A DNA stretch of 64,000 nt from Myrica gale (Eukaryota; Streptophyta; Magnoliopsida; Fagales; Myricaceae): the NCBI GenBank assembly GCA_963930655.1, contig OZ005621.1, positions 18,215,001 to 18,279,000 of the forward strand, written 5' to 3'. The notes beneath the pieces were generated by a model. It had not been told where the DNA came from and did not search any database. It was given only the letters and a program-made list of their open reading frames with translations. This document shows positions 19,643 to 30,480 of this stretch, piece after piece (the stretch's first letter is position 1; each line of letters begins with the position of its first letter). A program made the translations under genes and the position numbers.

Positions 19643-20692
19643 TTAGCAAACCAATCTCCCAATCCGCTGGAGTTCTTTTGTAATATCTATCATAGCCGGC
19701 CTTCTCTCTGGATCCTTGTCCACACATATGAAAGCAAGTTGCAACACACCTTGTAGTTGTTGCTCCATACGTGCGTCTGGTGTTTCCCGTGCCAAGAGTA
19801 CAGGATCCACGATGTCATTTATTTCCAGTTCCCTTACATTTTCTATCAAGTAAGATCCATCCCATGCTTTTGCAAGGTCTCGATAAGCACGTGGTCCTGT
19901 TAAAAGGACTAGCAGAAGCATACCAAAACTGTACACATCGACTTTTTCAGTTATGCAACCCGTATCAACATAATTTGGACATATGTACCCTTTCGTCCCC
20001 CGTACTAAATCTTCTACATGAGTTTCACCCTCGGGGATTGATATGGAAAGCGAAAATCCAGACAATTTGGGAATTTCATGCTGGTCAAAGAAGATATTAG
20101 AAGGATTTATATACCTATGGATGATGGGTCTAGAGAAGGCGATGTGGAGATAAGTAATTGCATGAGCAATGTCTCTTGCAACCTTTAACCTGCTCTTCCA
20201 TGCCATGAATGGACTGCCGTGTCCACCAAACTCATCAATTCGATCGGCAAGAGTTCCATGCTGAACGGATTCAAACACTAAAGTTGGCAATGGATTCTCG
20301 AGGCAGCACCCAACTAGCTTCAAAACATTCCTGTGAGCACTCACCTTTGCCGAAGTAGCTAAATCGGTGACGGCATACACCGACCGAGTTGCTTTCGTAC
20401 AAGTCTTAACTAAAATGGTTCGGCCGTCAAAAGAACCTTCATAAAACTCGTAATACCAGGAGTGATCTAGGAGACGACCTTGGTCATAGTTATTGGTTGC
20501 CCGCCTAAGCTCTTCATAGGAGAAGGTACGGATGGGAATAGGCCTGCCATTACAAGAGACAATTAGCGCCTCCAGTACCCTGCTTCCATTCTCTTGAAAT
20601 GCCCTCTCTCTTTCTTTCTCTCTCCGGCTCTTTTCAGGATCTAGTCTTGACAAACGATCTATCCAAGAGGCAAGCAGCTTCTTCGCTCCCAT
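19643..20692 (-). CDS. ZED1-related (ZRK) pseudokinase
   Basis: 349 residues in one uninterrupted exon, a normal length for the ZRK family of receptor-like cytoplasmic pseudokinases, which in Arabidopsis act as adaptors between pathogen effector targets and the NLR receptor ZAR1. Family N terminus (RAFQENGSRVLEALIVSCNG, residues 31-50), then RTFSYEELRRATNNYD (55-70). The glycine loop is not conserved (LLDHSWYYEFYEG). The lysine of subdomain II is kept (ILVKTC, K96). The catalytic-loop HRD is HRY (192-194) and the metal-binding DFG is SGF (211-213), so phosphotransfer is unlikely. The activation segment RGTKGYICPNYVDTG and DVYSFGMLLLVLLTG (252-266) are kept. The start ATG at 20692 gives a family-typical basic N terminus. 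No lesion seen, so probably functional. A wall-associated-kinase-like assignment is less likely given the degenerate motifs. Confidence 0.88.
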   Translation of the reverse strand: MGAKKLLASWIDRLSRLDPEKSRREKERERAFQENGSRVLEALIVSCNGRPIPIRTFSYEELRRATNNYDQGRLLDHSWYYEFYEGSFDGRTILVKTCTKATRSVYAVTDLATSAKVSAHRNVLKLVGCCLENPLPTLVFESVQHGTLADRIDEFGGHGSPFMAWKSRLKVARDIAHAITYLHIAFSRPIIHRYINPSNIFFDQHEIPKLSGFSLSISIPEGETHVEDLVRGTKGYICPNYVDTGCITEKVDVYSFGMLLLVLLTGPRAYRDLAKAWDGSYLIENVRELEINDIVDPVLLARETPDARMEQQLQGVLQLAFICVDKDPERRPAMIDITKELQRIGRLVC

Positions 20693-21100
20693 TCAATTCC
20701 CTTCGCTATAAACGTCGCTCCCTTATCTCCTATTTTTCCAGACACTAGTAACGGATGATCTCTATCATTTGCCCCCTTTAACCTTTTCAGCTCCTTTCCC
20801 CTACCTTCAACGAAAGTAGCTAGAGGGAAATTTAGCGGAGAGCAAGCGGAACGTTCCTGCTAGATGTAATGGGAATGTTTATAGGACTTTCTGGAGGATT
20901 GCTTATTGGGGTCAATGGCCGTTCATTTTGACAAAAGACTACTCTACGCAGAAATGGTAGAATGTCTCTTTCACATTTTGTTGATGTTTTGATGAAAGAG
21001 CCAAATACTTTAAGAAAAAAGGTTAGGAAGATGCAAGAAGCTCAAAAGTATAGATTTAAAACTTTAGGGTATAATGCTTGCAACTCTTTATTTCACTTTT
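20693..21100 (-). promoter_or_regulatory. 5' flank of the ZRK gene
   Basis: 408 bases upstream of the pseudokinase. 20845-20960 (TAGATGTAATGGGAA, GGATTGCTTATTGGGGTCAATGG) recurs as a diverged direct copy at 28890-29010, nearly 8 kb away on the far side of the retrotransposon block. No specific promoter motif is claimed. Confidence 0.5.
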
Positions 21101-21662
21101 GACAAGGATTATGAATCACACTTGCATCTTTCAAAACATGCATAAACTATTTTACCTTTTGTTTGAAAGATTAAAATATTTTTAATGGTTTTAAAACACC
21201 TCAATCAAACTCCCAAACTTTTCATTTACTTATGGGAAGTAATTCTTTAAAAGTATTGGTTGATGATGATTTCTTATGTCGTAATGCTATAAATGCAAAT
21301 GTATTTATCTTTGACATATTTCTTGCATTTATCAAAATGGAACATCTATGAGCTAACACTTTTACAAAAATCATGAATTTTGACAAGGATTATGAATCAC
21401 ACTTGCATCTTTCAAAACGTGCATAAACTGTTTTACATTTTGTTTGAAATATTAAAATATTTTTAACGGTTTCAAAATACCTCAATCAAAGTCTCAAACT
21501 TTTCATATACTTATGAGAAGTAATTCTTTAAAAGTATTGGTTGATGATGATTTCTTATGTCTTAATGTTATAAATGCAAATGTATTTATCTTTTATATAT
21601 TTCTTGCATTTATCAAAATGGAACATCTATGAGCTAACACTTTTACAAAAATCATGAACTTT
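21101..21662. repeat. 281-bp tandem duplication
   Basis: Two nearly identical head-to-tail units, 21101-21381 and 21382-21662, both starting GACAAGGATTATGAATCACA and ending near CAAAAATCATGAA. A handful of differences only, so the duplication is younger than the surrounding decay. It lies inside the 3' internal part of a copia-like element. Confidence 0.9.
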
Positions 21663-22380
21663 GATGAGTTTTTGTGTGCTTAAATTTTTTGGTTGAGAAT
21701 GACCTTTTAAATTGTCATTGGTAGCTAAGAGGTTGATATAAACCCACTCGGTGGACTACTATCATAATAGCGATGAACTCTTGAGTCCCCTTCAATCATC
21801 CTCTATACCATTTCAATGAGATTGTTATTTAAAACTACAAGTTATTCTTTTGGATTATCTCTTCTAACTGTTTATTTTTTAGTTCTATCCATGCATTCTC
21901 TCTTACTTTGACAAAAGGGGAGAATTGTTAAATGTCTATATGTTTGTATTCTCTTTGATCATCTGATATTTTATTTTAGAATGCATATTTGGGTGAAAAA
22001 TGTGTCATGTCTTTTTGATGTGACAAACGAGGAGAAATGTGCTAATAGTTTTGATGACTATATATTCTCCCTTTGAATTGAATTATGTTTTGATTGTATT
22101 GCTCTTTATGAATCCAAATGGCTATTACTAATGTTTTATCTCAAGTTTTAAATATTTGTCCAATTGCAAAAGATAGGGGAGTCATCCCAAAATTATCAAT
22201 TTATTGTCAAAATAAAAAATGGGGGAGATTGTTGGTTTTTGCACACAATCGATATTTTGATAATTTCAATAAATTGATCAAGTTTATAAAACAGACATCT
22301 TTGAAATTGTTTCCATTACAACAAGCCCGGTCACTGGAAGAGAAATTGCTGAGTTTACTTAGGTTCTCTTAAAAAAGGGC
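21663..22380 (+). mobile_element. 3' internal end, polypurine tract and LTR start of a SIRE-like copia element
   Basis: AT-rich sequence with the phrases typical of the region between pol and the 3' LTR of SIRE/Maximus-type copia elements (ACAAAAGGGGAGAATTG at 21912). It ends in the polypurine tract AAAAAATGGGGGAGAT (22214-22229), directly followed by TGTTGGTTTTTGCACAC at 22230, the expected LTR start. Only about 150 bases of that LTR can be followed before a different copia element takes over. No open frame of the element remains; the 84-codon frame at 22118 spans the tract by chance. Confidence 0.6.
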
Positions 22381-22499
22381 AAACCTTTTGAAGGTATGTC
22401 TAATATACTTGTAATTGAATTGAATTTAATGGATGACCATTTAATTCATGGTGTGTGGATTTTGATTCTACATTTCACATCTGCAATATGTTGCAGGGG

Positions 22500-25400
22500 T
22501 TCAAGGAGACCAGAAGGCTCAATGAAGAAGAGTTGATCCTTAAGATGGGGGCGGGTGTAACTGTTGCAGTGATCGCAATCGAAGTTTTTTAGTTTAGAAT
22601 TATCTAATAATAAAATTTTGATTCTAGAAGACAGTTTTTATGCTCCAAAAGTTCGTAAAAATTTGATTTCTGTATCGAAACTTGGTTTATCTAGATATTC
22701 ATTTCTTTTCAATTCCAAGCTTGTTATTAAGTTTCAAAATAAATTTGTTGCTTCTGGAATTATTTATGATGGTTTTTATCTTTTGAATGTTGATGATTTT
22801 TTGAATAATGTTGAGGACGATGATTCTAGGGTGTTATCCCTTAAGAGGCAAATGGATGTTAATCCAACTTACTTGTGGCATATAAGACTTGGTCATGCCA
22901 ATATTGATAGGATCAATAGATTGGTAAGGGATGAGCCATTGCAATTTCTGAAAATTGAGACATATCTAATCTGTGAGCCCTGCTTACAAGGAAAGATGAC
23001 CAAAAGCCCTTTTACAGGAGAGAGAATTAGAGCCACAAAAGTATTAGGATTAATACATATTGATGTTTGTGGTCATTTCAACCACATGACAAGAGAAGGT
23101 TTCTCTTATTTCATTACTTTAATTGTTGATTATTTTAGGTATGGTTATCTATACCTGATGAAGCATAAATCGGAATCCTTTAAAAAGTTCAAGGAATTCC
23201 TCAATGAAGTTGAGAAACAGATTGAAAAACTCATTAAAATGATTTGCTCCTATAGGGGAGGCGAATAACTCTTGGATTATTTTAAAGTTTATCTTAAAGA
23301 TCATGGAATCATATCTCAACTCACACCATCAGGGACACCACAACAAAATGGTGTTGCAGAGAGAAGGAATAGAACCTTATTGGATATGGTTCGTTCCATG
23401 ATGAGTATATCTGAATTGTCCATATCATTTTTTAGGACATGCTTTGGAGATCGTTGTTTACTTGTTATACAGGATCCCTACAAAATCAGTTCCTAATACC
23501 CTATATGAGTTATAGACTGACAAGATGTCAAGCCTAAATCATTTTAAGTTATAGAGTTGTCCAGCTCATGTTAAAAGGTTTAATGTGAATAAGCTGGAAC
23601 CAAGGACTGATAGGTGCCTATTTGTAGGCCATCCCAAAATGACTACTGGTTTCTACTTCTATAATCTCAATGAAAACAAAGTGTTTGTTGGCAATAATGC
23701 TACTTTTCTTGGAGTGGATTATAGTTTGAATAAAACTAAGAGTAGAGTGCTCTTGAGGAGCAAAGAGATAGTACAGTGACTGAGCAGAATGAGAATAATA
23801 AGGATTAAATGATTATTCTCACTGATCAAATTGAAACTGTTGAGACACATGAGCCTCGTCGTAGTAAAAGGATTATAAAACCTCAAGTAAAATTCAATTT
23901 GTTAAATGAGATTTATCAATCGGAATCTAAGGGACTGAAGATTGATCCTTATGGTTATACTGAGGCTGTGAAAGACAGAGATGCTAAGCATTGACATGTG
24001 ACCATAGAATCAGAGATGGACTCCATGTAATCCAACAAGGTATGAACCTTGGTAGACAAACCAGAAGGCATTAAGCCTATAGGTTGCAAATGGGTCTACA
24101 AAAGGAAACTTGGACCAATAGGAAAAGTAGAGACCTTTAAAGCTAGGCTGGTGGCAAAAGGACATACTCAAAAGGCTGGTATTGATTATGAGGAAGCCTT
24201 TTCACCGGTAGCCATGCTAAAGTCTATAAGGATTCTATTGACAATTGCAGCGTACTATGATTATGATATATGTCAGAGGGATGTGAAAACCGCATTATTG
24301 AATGAGCACATCCATGAAGAAATTTATATGGACCAGCCAGAAGGTTTCATATATCAGAAAAATGAATCAAAAGTGTGCAAATTGGAGAAATCCATTTATG
24401 GCCTAAAACAAGCATCACGTTGTTGGAACATCCGTTTTGATGAGTCAATCAAATCGTTTGATTTCTCACAAAACATAGATAAACCTTGTGTCTACAAGAA
24501 GGTTAGTGGGAGTTTTATCACTTTTTTTGTTCTTTATGTGGATGACATACTACTCATTGATAATGATGTAGGGGTTTTGTCATCAGTGAAAATGTGGTTG
24601 TCTAACCAATTTTCAATGAAAGACCTTGGGAAGCATCCTACATACTCGGGATTAAAGTGTTAAGAGACCGAAATAATAGAATATTTGGTCTCTCATAGGT
24701 CAATTATATTGATAGGATATTGGCTAGATTTAACAAGGTAAATTCTAAGAAAAAGTTTCTACCCTTTAGACATGGAATTCATCTCTCTAGACAAATGTGT
24801 CCACAAACACTTGAAGAAAGAGAGAAGATGAGTAACTGACACTATGCTTCAGTTGTAGGCAGTCTCATGTATGTTATGCTTTGTACTAGACCTGATATAA
24901 GTCACGCAATTAGGGTTGTGAGTAGATATCAATCCAATCCAGGTTCAGAACATTGGTAAGCAGTGAAACATATCCTCAGGTATTTGAGAAATACGAAACA
25001 TTATTTCTTAGTGTATGACAGTGAGGATCTGACTGTCCAGGGATATACAGATTCAGATTTTCAATCAGACATTGATGATAGAAGATCAACATCAGGACTT
25101 GTGCTCCTTCTTGGCAACGGAGCATTCAATTGGAGAAGTTTCAAGCAAAGTACTACTGCTGATTCTACAACTGAGACAGAATATGTTGCTACAAGTGAAG
25201 CAACAAAGGAAACTATGTGGATTCACAAGTTCATTCAAGAACTTGAAGTTGTCCATTCGATTGAGGCGTCTATTATCTTATACTGCGATAACAATGGTGC
25301 AATTGCACAGACAGTGAAATCAAGGTTTCATCAAAGGACAAAACACATAAAACGTCATTTTCACCTAATACGTGAAATCATATCCAGAGGTGATGTCACA

Positions 25401-25514
25401 ATGGTGAAGGTTGCATCAGCTGATAATTTAGCTGATCAATTTATAAAGTCTTTATCTCAAAAAGTGTTTGAGAAACATATTAAGGATATGAGTTTGAGAT
25501 ATATGTATGATTGA
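22500..25514 (+). pseudogene. Ty1/copia polyprotein, degenerate
   Basis: Domains in normal copia order, in several frames. About 22500-22560: SRRLNEEEL, end of protease region. 22618-23268: FYAPKVRKNLISVSKL and the GAG-pre-integrase motif LWHIRLGHAN. Integrase follows with CEPCLQGKMTKSPF, IHIDVCG and LIVDYFRYG (two acidic catalytic positions), then a TAA at 23266 in place of a Tyr codon after RGGE. 23272-23496: QQNGVAERRNRTLLDMVRS (third acidic residue). 23585-23994: the linker region. 24049-24663: reverse transcriptase with GCKWVYKRK, RDVKTALLNEH and YVDDILLID. 24963-25514: RNase H with YTDSDFQSD, TETEYVA, CDNNGAI and RTKHIKRHFHLIRE. At least five stops or frameshifts. Not autonomous. Confidence 0.93.
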
Positions 25515-26020
25515 GTTTGACGTTTTTTTCCGTTATTATTTGATAACAAAAGTTTATTTATTTTTTACATATATTATTGTTGTTATGAGTTTATACGTAA
25601 CATGATATATGTAAATTTGTTCAGGTAACATTATAGAAAAATCATGCTAGAGATTAATGAATCAAAGGCATGGAATAATGATTTTTCAGTTTCTAGTAAG
25701 CCTAAAATTTTTCTACACTTTTGTACCATAAATTCTACACTTGTTGTGCAGAGAATGATTCATTCCATCATTTAGGGATGACCTTAAGCAGACAAGTGGG
25801 TGTCATGCAACAAGTACATACACTGAACATGCTCCGATTAAGAACGTCTTTTGGAATGATCACTGTCAGGTTAAAGGTTGTTCTATCACAATTCGGTATT
25901 GTCCTTAGACAGATTTGTATTTATTTATGTATTATGTACACATACTTTCACATTGTCAACCGGTGATGTTCATTCAGGACTATATTCGGACATGTTGGGT
26001 TGTGTGCATGATGGATAACT
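25515..26020. other. 3' side of the copia element, no gene
   Basis: 506 AT-rich bases after the RNase H stop. An LTR is expected here, but no TG...CA pair or copy of it elsewhere in the window could be confirmed. The 81-codon frame at 25721 has no family. Confidence 0.4.
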
Positions 26021-27371
26021 TGTAACACCCGAGATTTCTATTTTAAAATTTATTCAAATTTGTTATTTTATATTTGAAATGTCTTCTTTAAATTTGAAAT
26101 TTGAGTTTAATTCATTTAAAATAGTTGAATTTTTATCTTTGACCTAGTCAAACCTTTTTAAAATTTGAAAGATTTTTTGATTATTTAAAATTAAAAGTTT
26201 TAGAGTTCAAAACGAAATTTATTACTAGTGTGAGTCTATATATAGATTTACACAATGGTTTTAATTTTTACACACGTCGATTTTACGCCAACAAGAGGAA
26301 AAAGAAGGATTTTCTTGCTTTCAACAATGTAGACAAAATTTCTCGAAGAAATTCAGGTATTTCAAATTTCTTGATATTATATTTGTATTCTTTTATCAGA
26401 GATCAAACCACAGTGTGTCTATATCTAGCCCTAATTATTTCAAGATTTTCGAAAAAGTTTTAATGGGTTTATTGGAGTAATTGAAATTTGGGTTCAAGAT
26501 TTGTTGAGAAAAATTCAGGTTCTTGATCCGAGTAGTAGATCGAATTATATTTTATAGCTGACTTTAGACGTCTAAAAATTTATGATTTTTATATATTGCG
26601 TAATAGACATCTACAGGAGGATCTAGTTAAAGTTTTGTAATTTTTGGAGATGTATTGGTATGGTTTTGAAAATCCGGAAGTTAGGCTTAGAGAAATCGGA
26701 ATTGCTGAGAAAGATCATTTGATACAGATTGGCGTTTTGACCCAGATGACATAGCTAGGATTCTAATTTCGGCATGAAATTTTATGAGTATTTATATAAC
26801 TCATTGCACAACCCTATCACGGGGGCAAACGTGACCCACAGTTATTGCCAAAGAGATTTTCTATAGTATTATGTTATATAGAGAAAACTATTTCGATTTT
26901 CTATAGTATTATGTTATATAGATAAAACTGTTTTATTGAAATTGCCAAAAATAACTTTCAATAGTTTAGAAAGATTTTAAATATTCTATCTCTTTCTGTT
27001 ACAGTGTGGCTCATGGGATACATATTATCATAATGATTTTGCTTACTGAGTTGTCGAACTCACCCGCTATTGTTTTCTTTATGTTCAGATGTTGATCTGG
27101 AGCGTGTCGATAGTCAAGATTAGAAGGCACGTGGGCGGGTAGCTGAAAGATTATTAGAATAAATGTTTGAATCTAGTATGAGTCTCATTATGTTTAGATT
27201 TTTCTTTGTGTCCTGGAAGAGTCTTTAAGTTTTATTAAATAGATTTATTAATGTTTTTAAATAAAGTTTATTCTGCATTTGTTTAATAGATATATTTTTT
27301 AAATCAAAAGTCTATTTATTTATTTATTGTTGGTAAGTCACTATCTAGCCTTTGAAATTTGGGGCATGACA
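26021..27371 (+). mobile_element. 5' LTR of a Ty3/gypsy (chromovirus-like) element
   Basis: 1351 bases starting TGTAACACCCGAGATTTC and ending GGGGCATGACA. 'TGTAACACCC' openings and 'GGGGC(A/G)TGACA' endings are typical of plant Tekay/Del-type LTRs. The primer-binding site follows two to three bases later and a gag-like frame after that. Contains a 40-bp tandem repeat at 26855-26934. No 3' LTR was found in the window, so the element is truncated. Confidence 0.75.
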
Positions 27372-27374
27372 GTT

Positions 27375-27386
27375 TGGTATCAAAGC
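27375..27386 (+). other. Primer-binding site, initiator-Met tRNA type
   Basis: TGGTATCAAAGC, one base different from the common plant retrotransposon primer site TGGTATCAGAGC, located right after the gypsy LTR end. It is the complement of a tRNA 3' end, not a tRNA gene. Confidence 0.75.
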
Positions 27387-27565
27387 AACTGGGTTATTAG
27401 GTTCTGTAGACAATAAAAGAGAAATAGGATTGGATTGAGAGTTTTGAGGATAAGATCGGGTAGACTAGGTTGTTTGTTTGAAATTGTTTGTTATTTGAAA
27501 TTGCTTGCTATAATTGTTTAACTATATTTTGATAAGAAATTTTGAACATTAGTTAATATTTTAGG

Positions 27566-27850
27566 ATGACCCCACGTTGTAACTATCCGAATCCGAATAA
27601 TCTGAATAACAATGAAAACTCAGGTCAGAACACTGCTGGAGTGTTACGTGAGGTAGCGCAACTGGTTATGGTGGAAATTGCTCGGAATGCTGAGGGTAGG
27701 AACCAGTGTGTTAATACAGAAGGCTCGACATTTGAACAGTTCAGCCGCTTGCACCCCTACGCTTGAAGGAAATGTGGACATAGCTGCTGCAGAGAATTGG
27801 GTTCAGAAGATTGAAGAGATGTTGTGTCTTCAGAGGTGCACTTGAGGGAG
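27566..27850 (+). pseudogene. Gypsy gag N-terminal fragment
   Basis: Frame from an ATG at 27566 (MTPRCNYPNPNNL) for 66 codons to a TGA, then continuing in frame with EGNVDIAAAENWVQKIEEML, the gag landmark (usually '...PTTAEKWL..IE.IF'). EQFSRLHP before the stop matches the 'QF..L.PP.F' part of gypsy gag. Similarity ends near 27850. About 95 of the several hundred gag residues are left. Position downstream of LTR and primer site supports the call. Confidence 0.7.
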
Positions 27851-28468
27851 ATTTACTGATTTTTGCCTATAGATATAGGACTTACTATAATGTTCCCAAA
27901 ATAAATAAATAAATTAGGTTACGGAAAATTTGAGCCTAGTTTGTTTTTTGAAAAGTAATAGAACTTTACAGTTTACTTGAAATTTTTGTTACTTTGACGT
28001 TATTTTCAGGTGCTTTTCAAATACCTGAAAACAAGTAAAACAAATTTTGTACAGCAAACAAACGCACACTTAGTTTATACCATAATTACAGAAACTAATG
28101 AACAAATAGAATAGAGGGTGAAGATTTATATTTTTTAAAATTTATAGGCCGCAATAGACAAATAGGAGTTATGGGGTCTAATTTAATTTTTTTTTTCATA
28201 AACATAAAAACCTACTGCGATGTTTCTCCATATATGTATATTATCAACAGTACTAAATCCTTACTTTTGATTAGCGATAGTAATGCTATATCTACTGCAC
28301 TTAGATTAACCATCTAATAAACAAAAATCAACTTCGATTTCAAATTAACCAATTCATAACACATGTTACAACAAATGTATATTACAACTACAAAACAAAA
28401 ACATAGTAGAACTTTACTATAATCAACAAATGTATTTGACCCTGCTGGAGGTCCTTTTTTTTTTCTTT
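27851..28468. other. No gene; one short MITE-like repeat
   Basis: About 27930-28075 has inverted ends (TAGTTTGTTTTTTGAAAAG and, inverse, GTTTGTTTGCTGTAC) and resembles the block at 40196-40340 in the window. The rest is AT-rich sequence without signal. Confidence 0.4.
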
Positions 28469-28866
28469 GGGAAAAATACATTTTTCACCCACAAACTACC
28501 ATAGGTTTTGCACTTTGCACCCTAAACTACCAATTTTGATACATTACACCCTTTAACTACCAATTTTTGACACTTTGCACCCTTTTTCAAAATTTGAGAC
28601 TAAATGACGATAATGCCCTTGACCCATTTTGTATATAGTAAAGATACTGTTGTCAATTTATTAATTTCTCAATGATATTATTGTCAAATGGAAGGTGCAA
28701 AATGTTTAATATTAGTAGTTGGAGAGTATAATGTGTCAAAATTAGTAGTTTAAGGTGCAAAGTGTCTAACATTGGTAGTTTGAGGGTGCAATGCCTCAAA
28801 GATAGTAGTTTGGGGTGCAATGTGTCACTATCCCGATAGTTTAAGGGTGGAAAATGTATTTTTCCA
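28469..28866. mobile_element. MITE with long, internally repeated TIRs
   Basis: Inverted arms of about 150 bases: left starts GGGAAAAATACATTTTTCACCC, right (inverse) starts GGAAAAATACATTTTCCACCC. Each arm repeats a 30-base phrase two to four times (ACTACCAATTTTGACACTTT / GCACCCT). Flanked by TTTTCTTT on both sides, which may be a target duplication but is low-complexity. The 82-codon minus-strand frame at 28653-28901 arises from these repeats and is not a gene. Confidence 0.7.
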
Positions 28867-28889
28867 TTTTCTTTTTTCTTTTTTTTGTA

Positions 28890-29010
28890 GAGACGAAACA
28901 TTCCAGATAGATGTAATGGGAACGTTTACATGACTTTTTGGATGATTGCTTCTTGGGGTCAATGGTCATTCATTGGACCTCATACTCGGCGTAAATGGTT
29001 GAACTTTTTC
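28890..29010. repeat. Diverged copy of the ZRK 5' flank
   Basis: Direct copy of 20845-20960 with about 20 percent differences (TAGATGTAATGGGAACGTTT; TTGGGGTCAATGGTCATTCA). No kinase coding sequence follows. Confidence 0.65.
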
Positions 29011-29509
29011 GCATGAGGTATGTCCTGCTTTGGCTTAATTTAATTAGAGGCCTGTTGTTAGTTTGCGGCATTAAACGGAGGAATCAACATTGATGATTTC
29101 TGTGTTCCACTTCCATTTTAGAGTAGTTCAATTCTCTCGCTCACCTCCCCTACACAATCGGAGATTCTCTCATCTAAAAGCTTATCCAATGAGCTACATC
29201 TATGGTTTTTTCATTACAAAGCCTTTAACCAAGAGATTAAACTCGAAATGAATGATTCGTGCCTTATGGGAAAAAAAAGGTTATGTAGTTTGAAGCAAGT
29301 TCTCCAACCCAACATTAAATTATCTGAAATAAGTTTTTTAACACTAATTTACAGCTTTCTAAAATAATAATTGTTTTCCTGTCTCAAAAGATGCTATGAA
29401 CTTTATTGGGCCTGACCCATCCACAAGTGTAGGAATGGATCTTCTTCTTATTTAATTGCTCTTCATATCTTGCTCAGACTTGAAATAAGTTTGGTGAGCT
29501 CAGAGTAAT
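29011..29509. other. No gene recognised
   Basis: 499 bases of intergenic sequence without coding, RNA or repeat signature that I can support. Confidence 0.45.
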
Positions 29510-29725
29510 TAAGGTCATAGATCGACCCGATTAAAGGATCCGTAAACTCGTATAGACCCGTCTTGGCCAGCCTGACGTCTTCAACAGAATATTTATACTA
29601 ATAAGTGAGTCCATTACCTCTCATTTGGAAAGAACAGAACCATCTATTCATTAACGGTCTCCCGCTACCAGGTATTCTGGGCATGCCCCGAATGTTTTGC
29701 TAAAATTAGTGGTATGGCATTGGGC
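29510..29725 (+). repeat. Third partial copy of the DUF3007 5' flank
   Basis: Inverted relative to 37580-37925: shared words in the same order are GATCGACCCGATTAAA/GGTCGATC, CCATTACCTCTCATTTGGAA, CATTAACGGTCTCCCGCT, CAGGTAT and TTCTGGGCATGCCC. About 80-120 bases present in the other copy are missing here. Exon 1 does not follow; CACTA-like sequence starts at 29730. Confidence 0.75.
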
Positions 29726-30480
29726 CATCTTCGTCGCTACAACAACAACAACAAAAAGAGACTTTTAGCGGTGCTACAAGGTACATTTTGTTTAACCGCT
29801 ACAATATCCTATACATGTAACAGCGTTTTTTTTTTGTTAACCGCTGCAAAAAGTGGAGGTTTTTAGCAGCCTTCGAGGGAAAACGCTGCCAAAAAGCCTA
29901 AAATTTATCCGCCCTTTAAGAAAAACGCTGCAATAGATTATTTATTTTAAATTGCAATGATTTTTAGTGGCGTTTTGCAAAAAGTGCAATAGAAAATATT
30001 AGCAGCATTTTCTTTTAAATATTTTGTTATGTATAATTTCTAGAACGATCTCTCTTTTTATTATTTTTATTTTCAAATTTGAGAAAAGACTTTGTCTTTG
30101 TGAGGCCTTCCTAGCTTTGGTGCGCAACTTAAGCAACCACTTCTTTTCTCTCCCCCTCTCTCTCTCTATATATATATATATATGATTTATACGTGATATG
30201 TATGATCAAAATAATTCCCTAGTGCATAATAAGAGTCGTAGTAGTTTAATTAGTTAGTTAACGAGTTCTTAATCAGCACTAAAATAAATTGGCTCTTTAG
30301 TGGCAAACTTACAAAATTAATTTTGTCGTTAAAAATGTCTCTTTAATTAAAATTACTATTTCATCGCTGAATAGTAAAGTATTTCGTTCGAACAAGAAAA
30401 ATGCCGCTCCACCAAGTATTAGTGACAAAAATTACCAATAGTTGAAATATTTAATATTTAGTTTAAAGTTATATATCCCA
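29726..30480. mobile_element. CACTA-like terminal repeats, two fragments
   Basis: 29735-30010 starts CGCTACAACAACAACAAC and contains repeated subterminal words in both orientations (AACGCTGC, TTTTAGC(A/G)GC, AACCGCT). 30285-30440 has a second set (TTTAGTGGCAAAC, TCGTTAAAAATG, TTCGTTCGAAC), related to the words in the 11733-12760 element. No transposase. 30160-30185 is a (CT)n(TA)n simple repeat. Confidence 0.5.

Noticed and set aside
19771-20100. 109-codon plus-strand frame
   Set aside because: Antisense shadow of the ZRK coding sequence.
27375-27386. Possible tRNA signal
   Set aside because: It is a primer-binding site adjoining an LTR; no cloverleaf around it. No tRNA, rRNA or CRISPR-like array was found in the window.
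28653-28901. 82-codon frame with repeated LRHCTLKL-type phrases
   Set aside because: Translation of the tandem phrases in a MITE arm.
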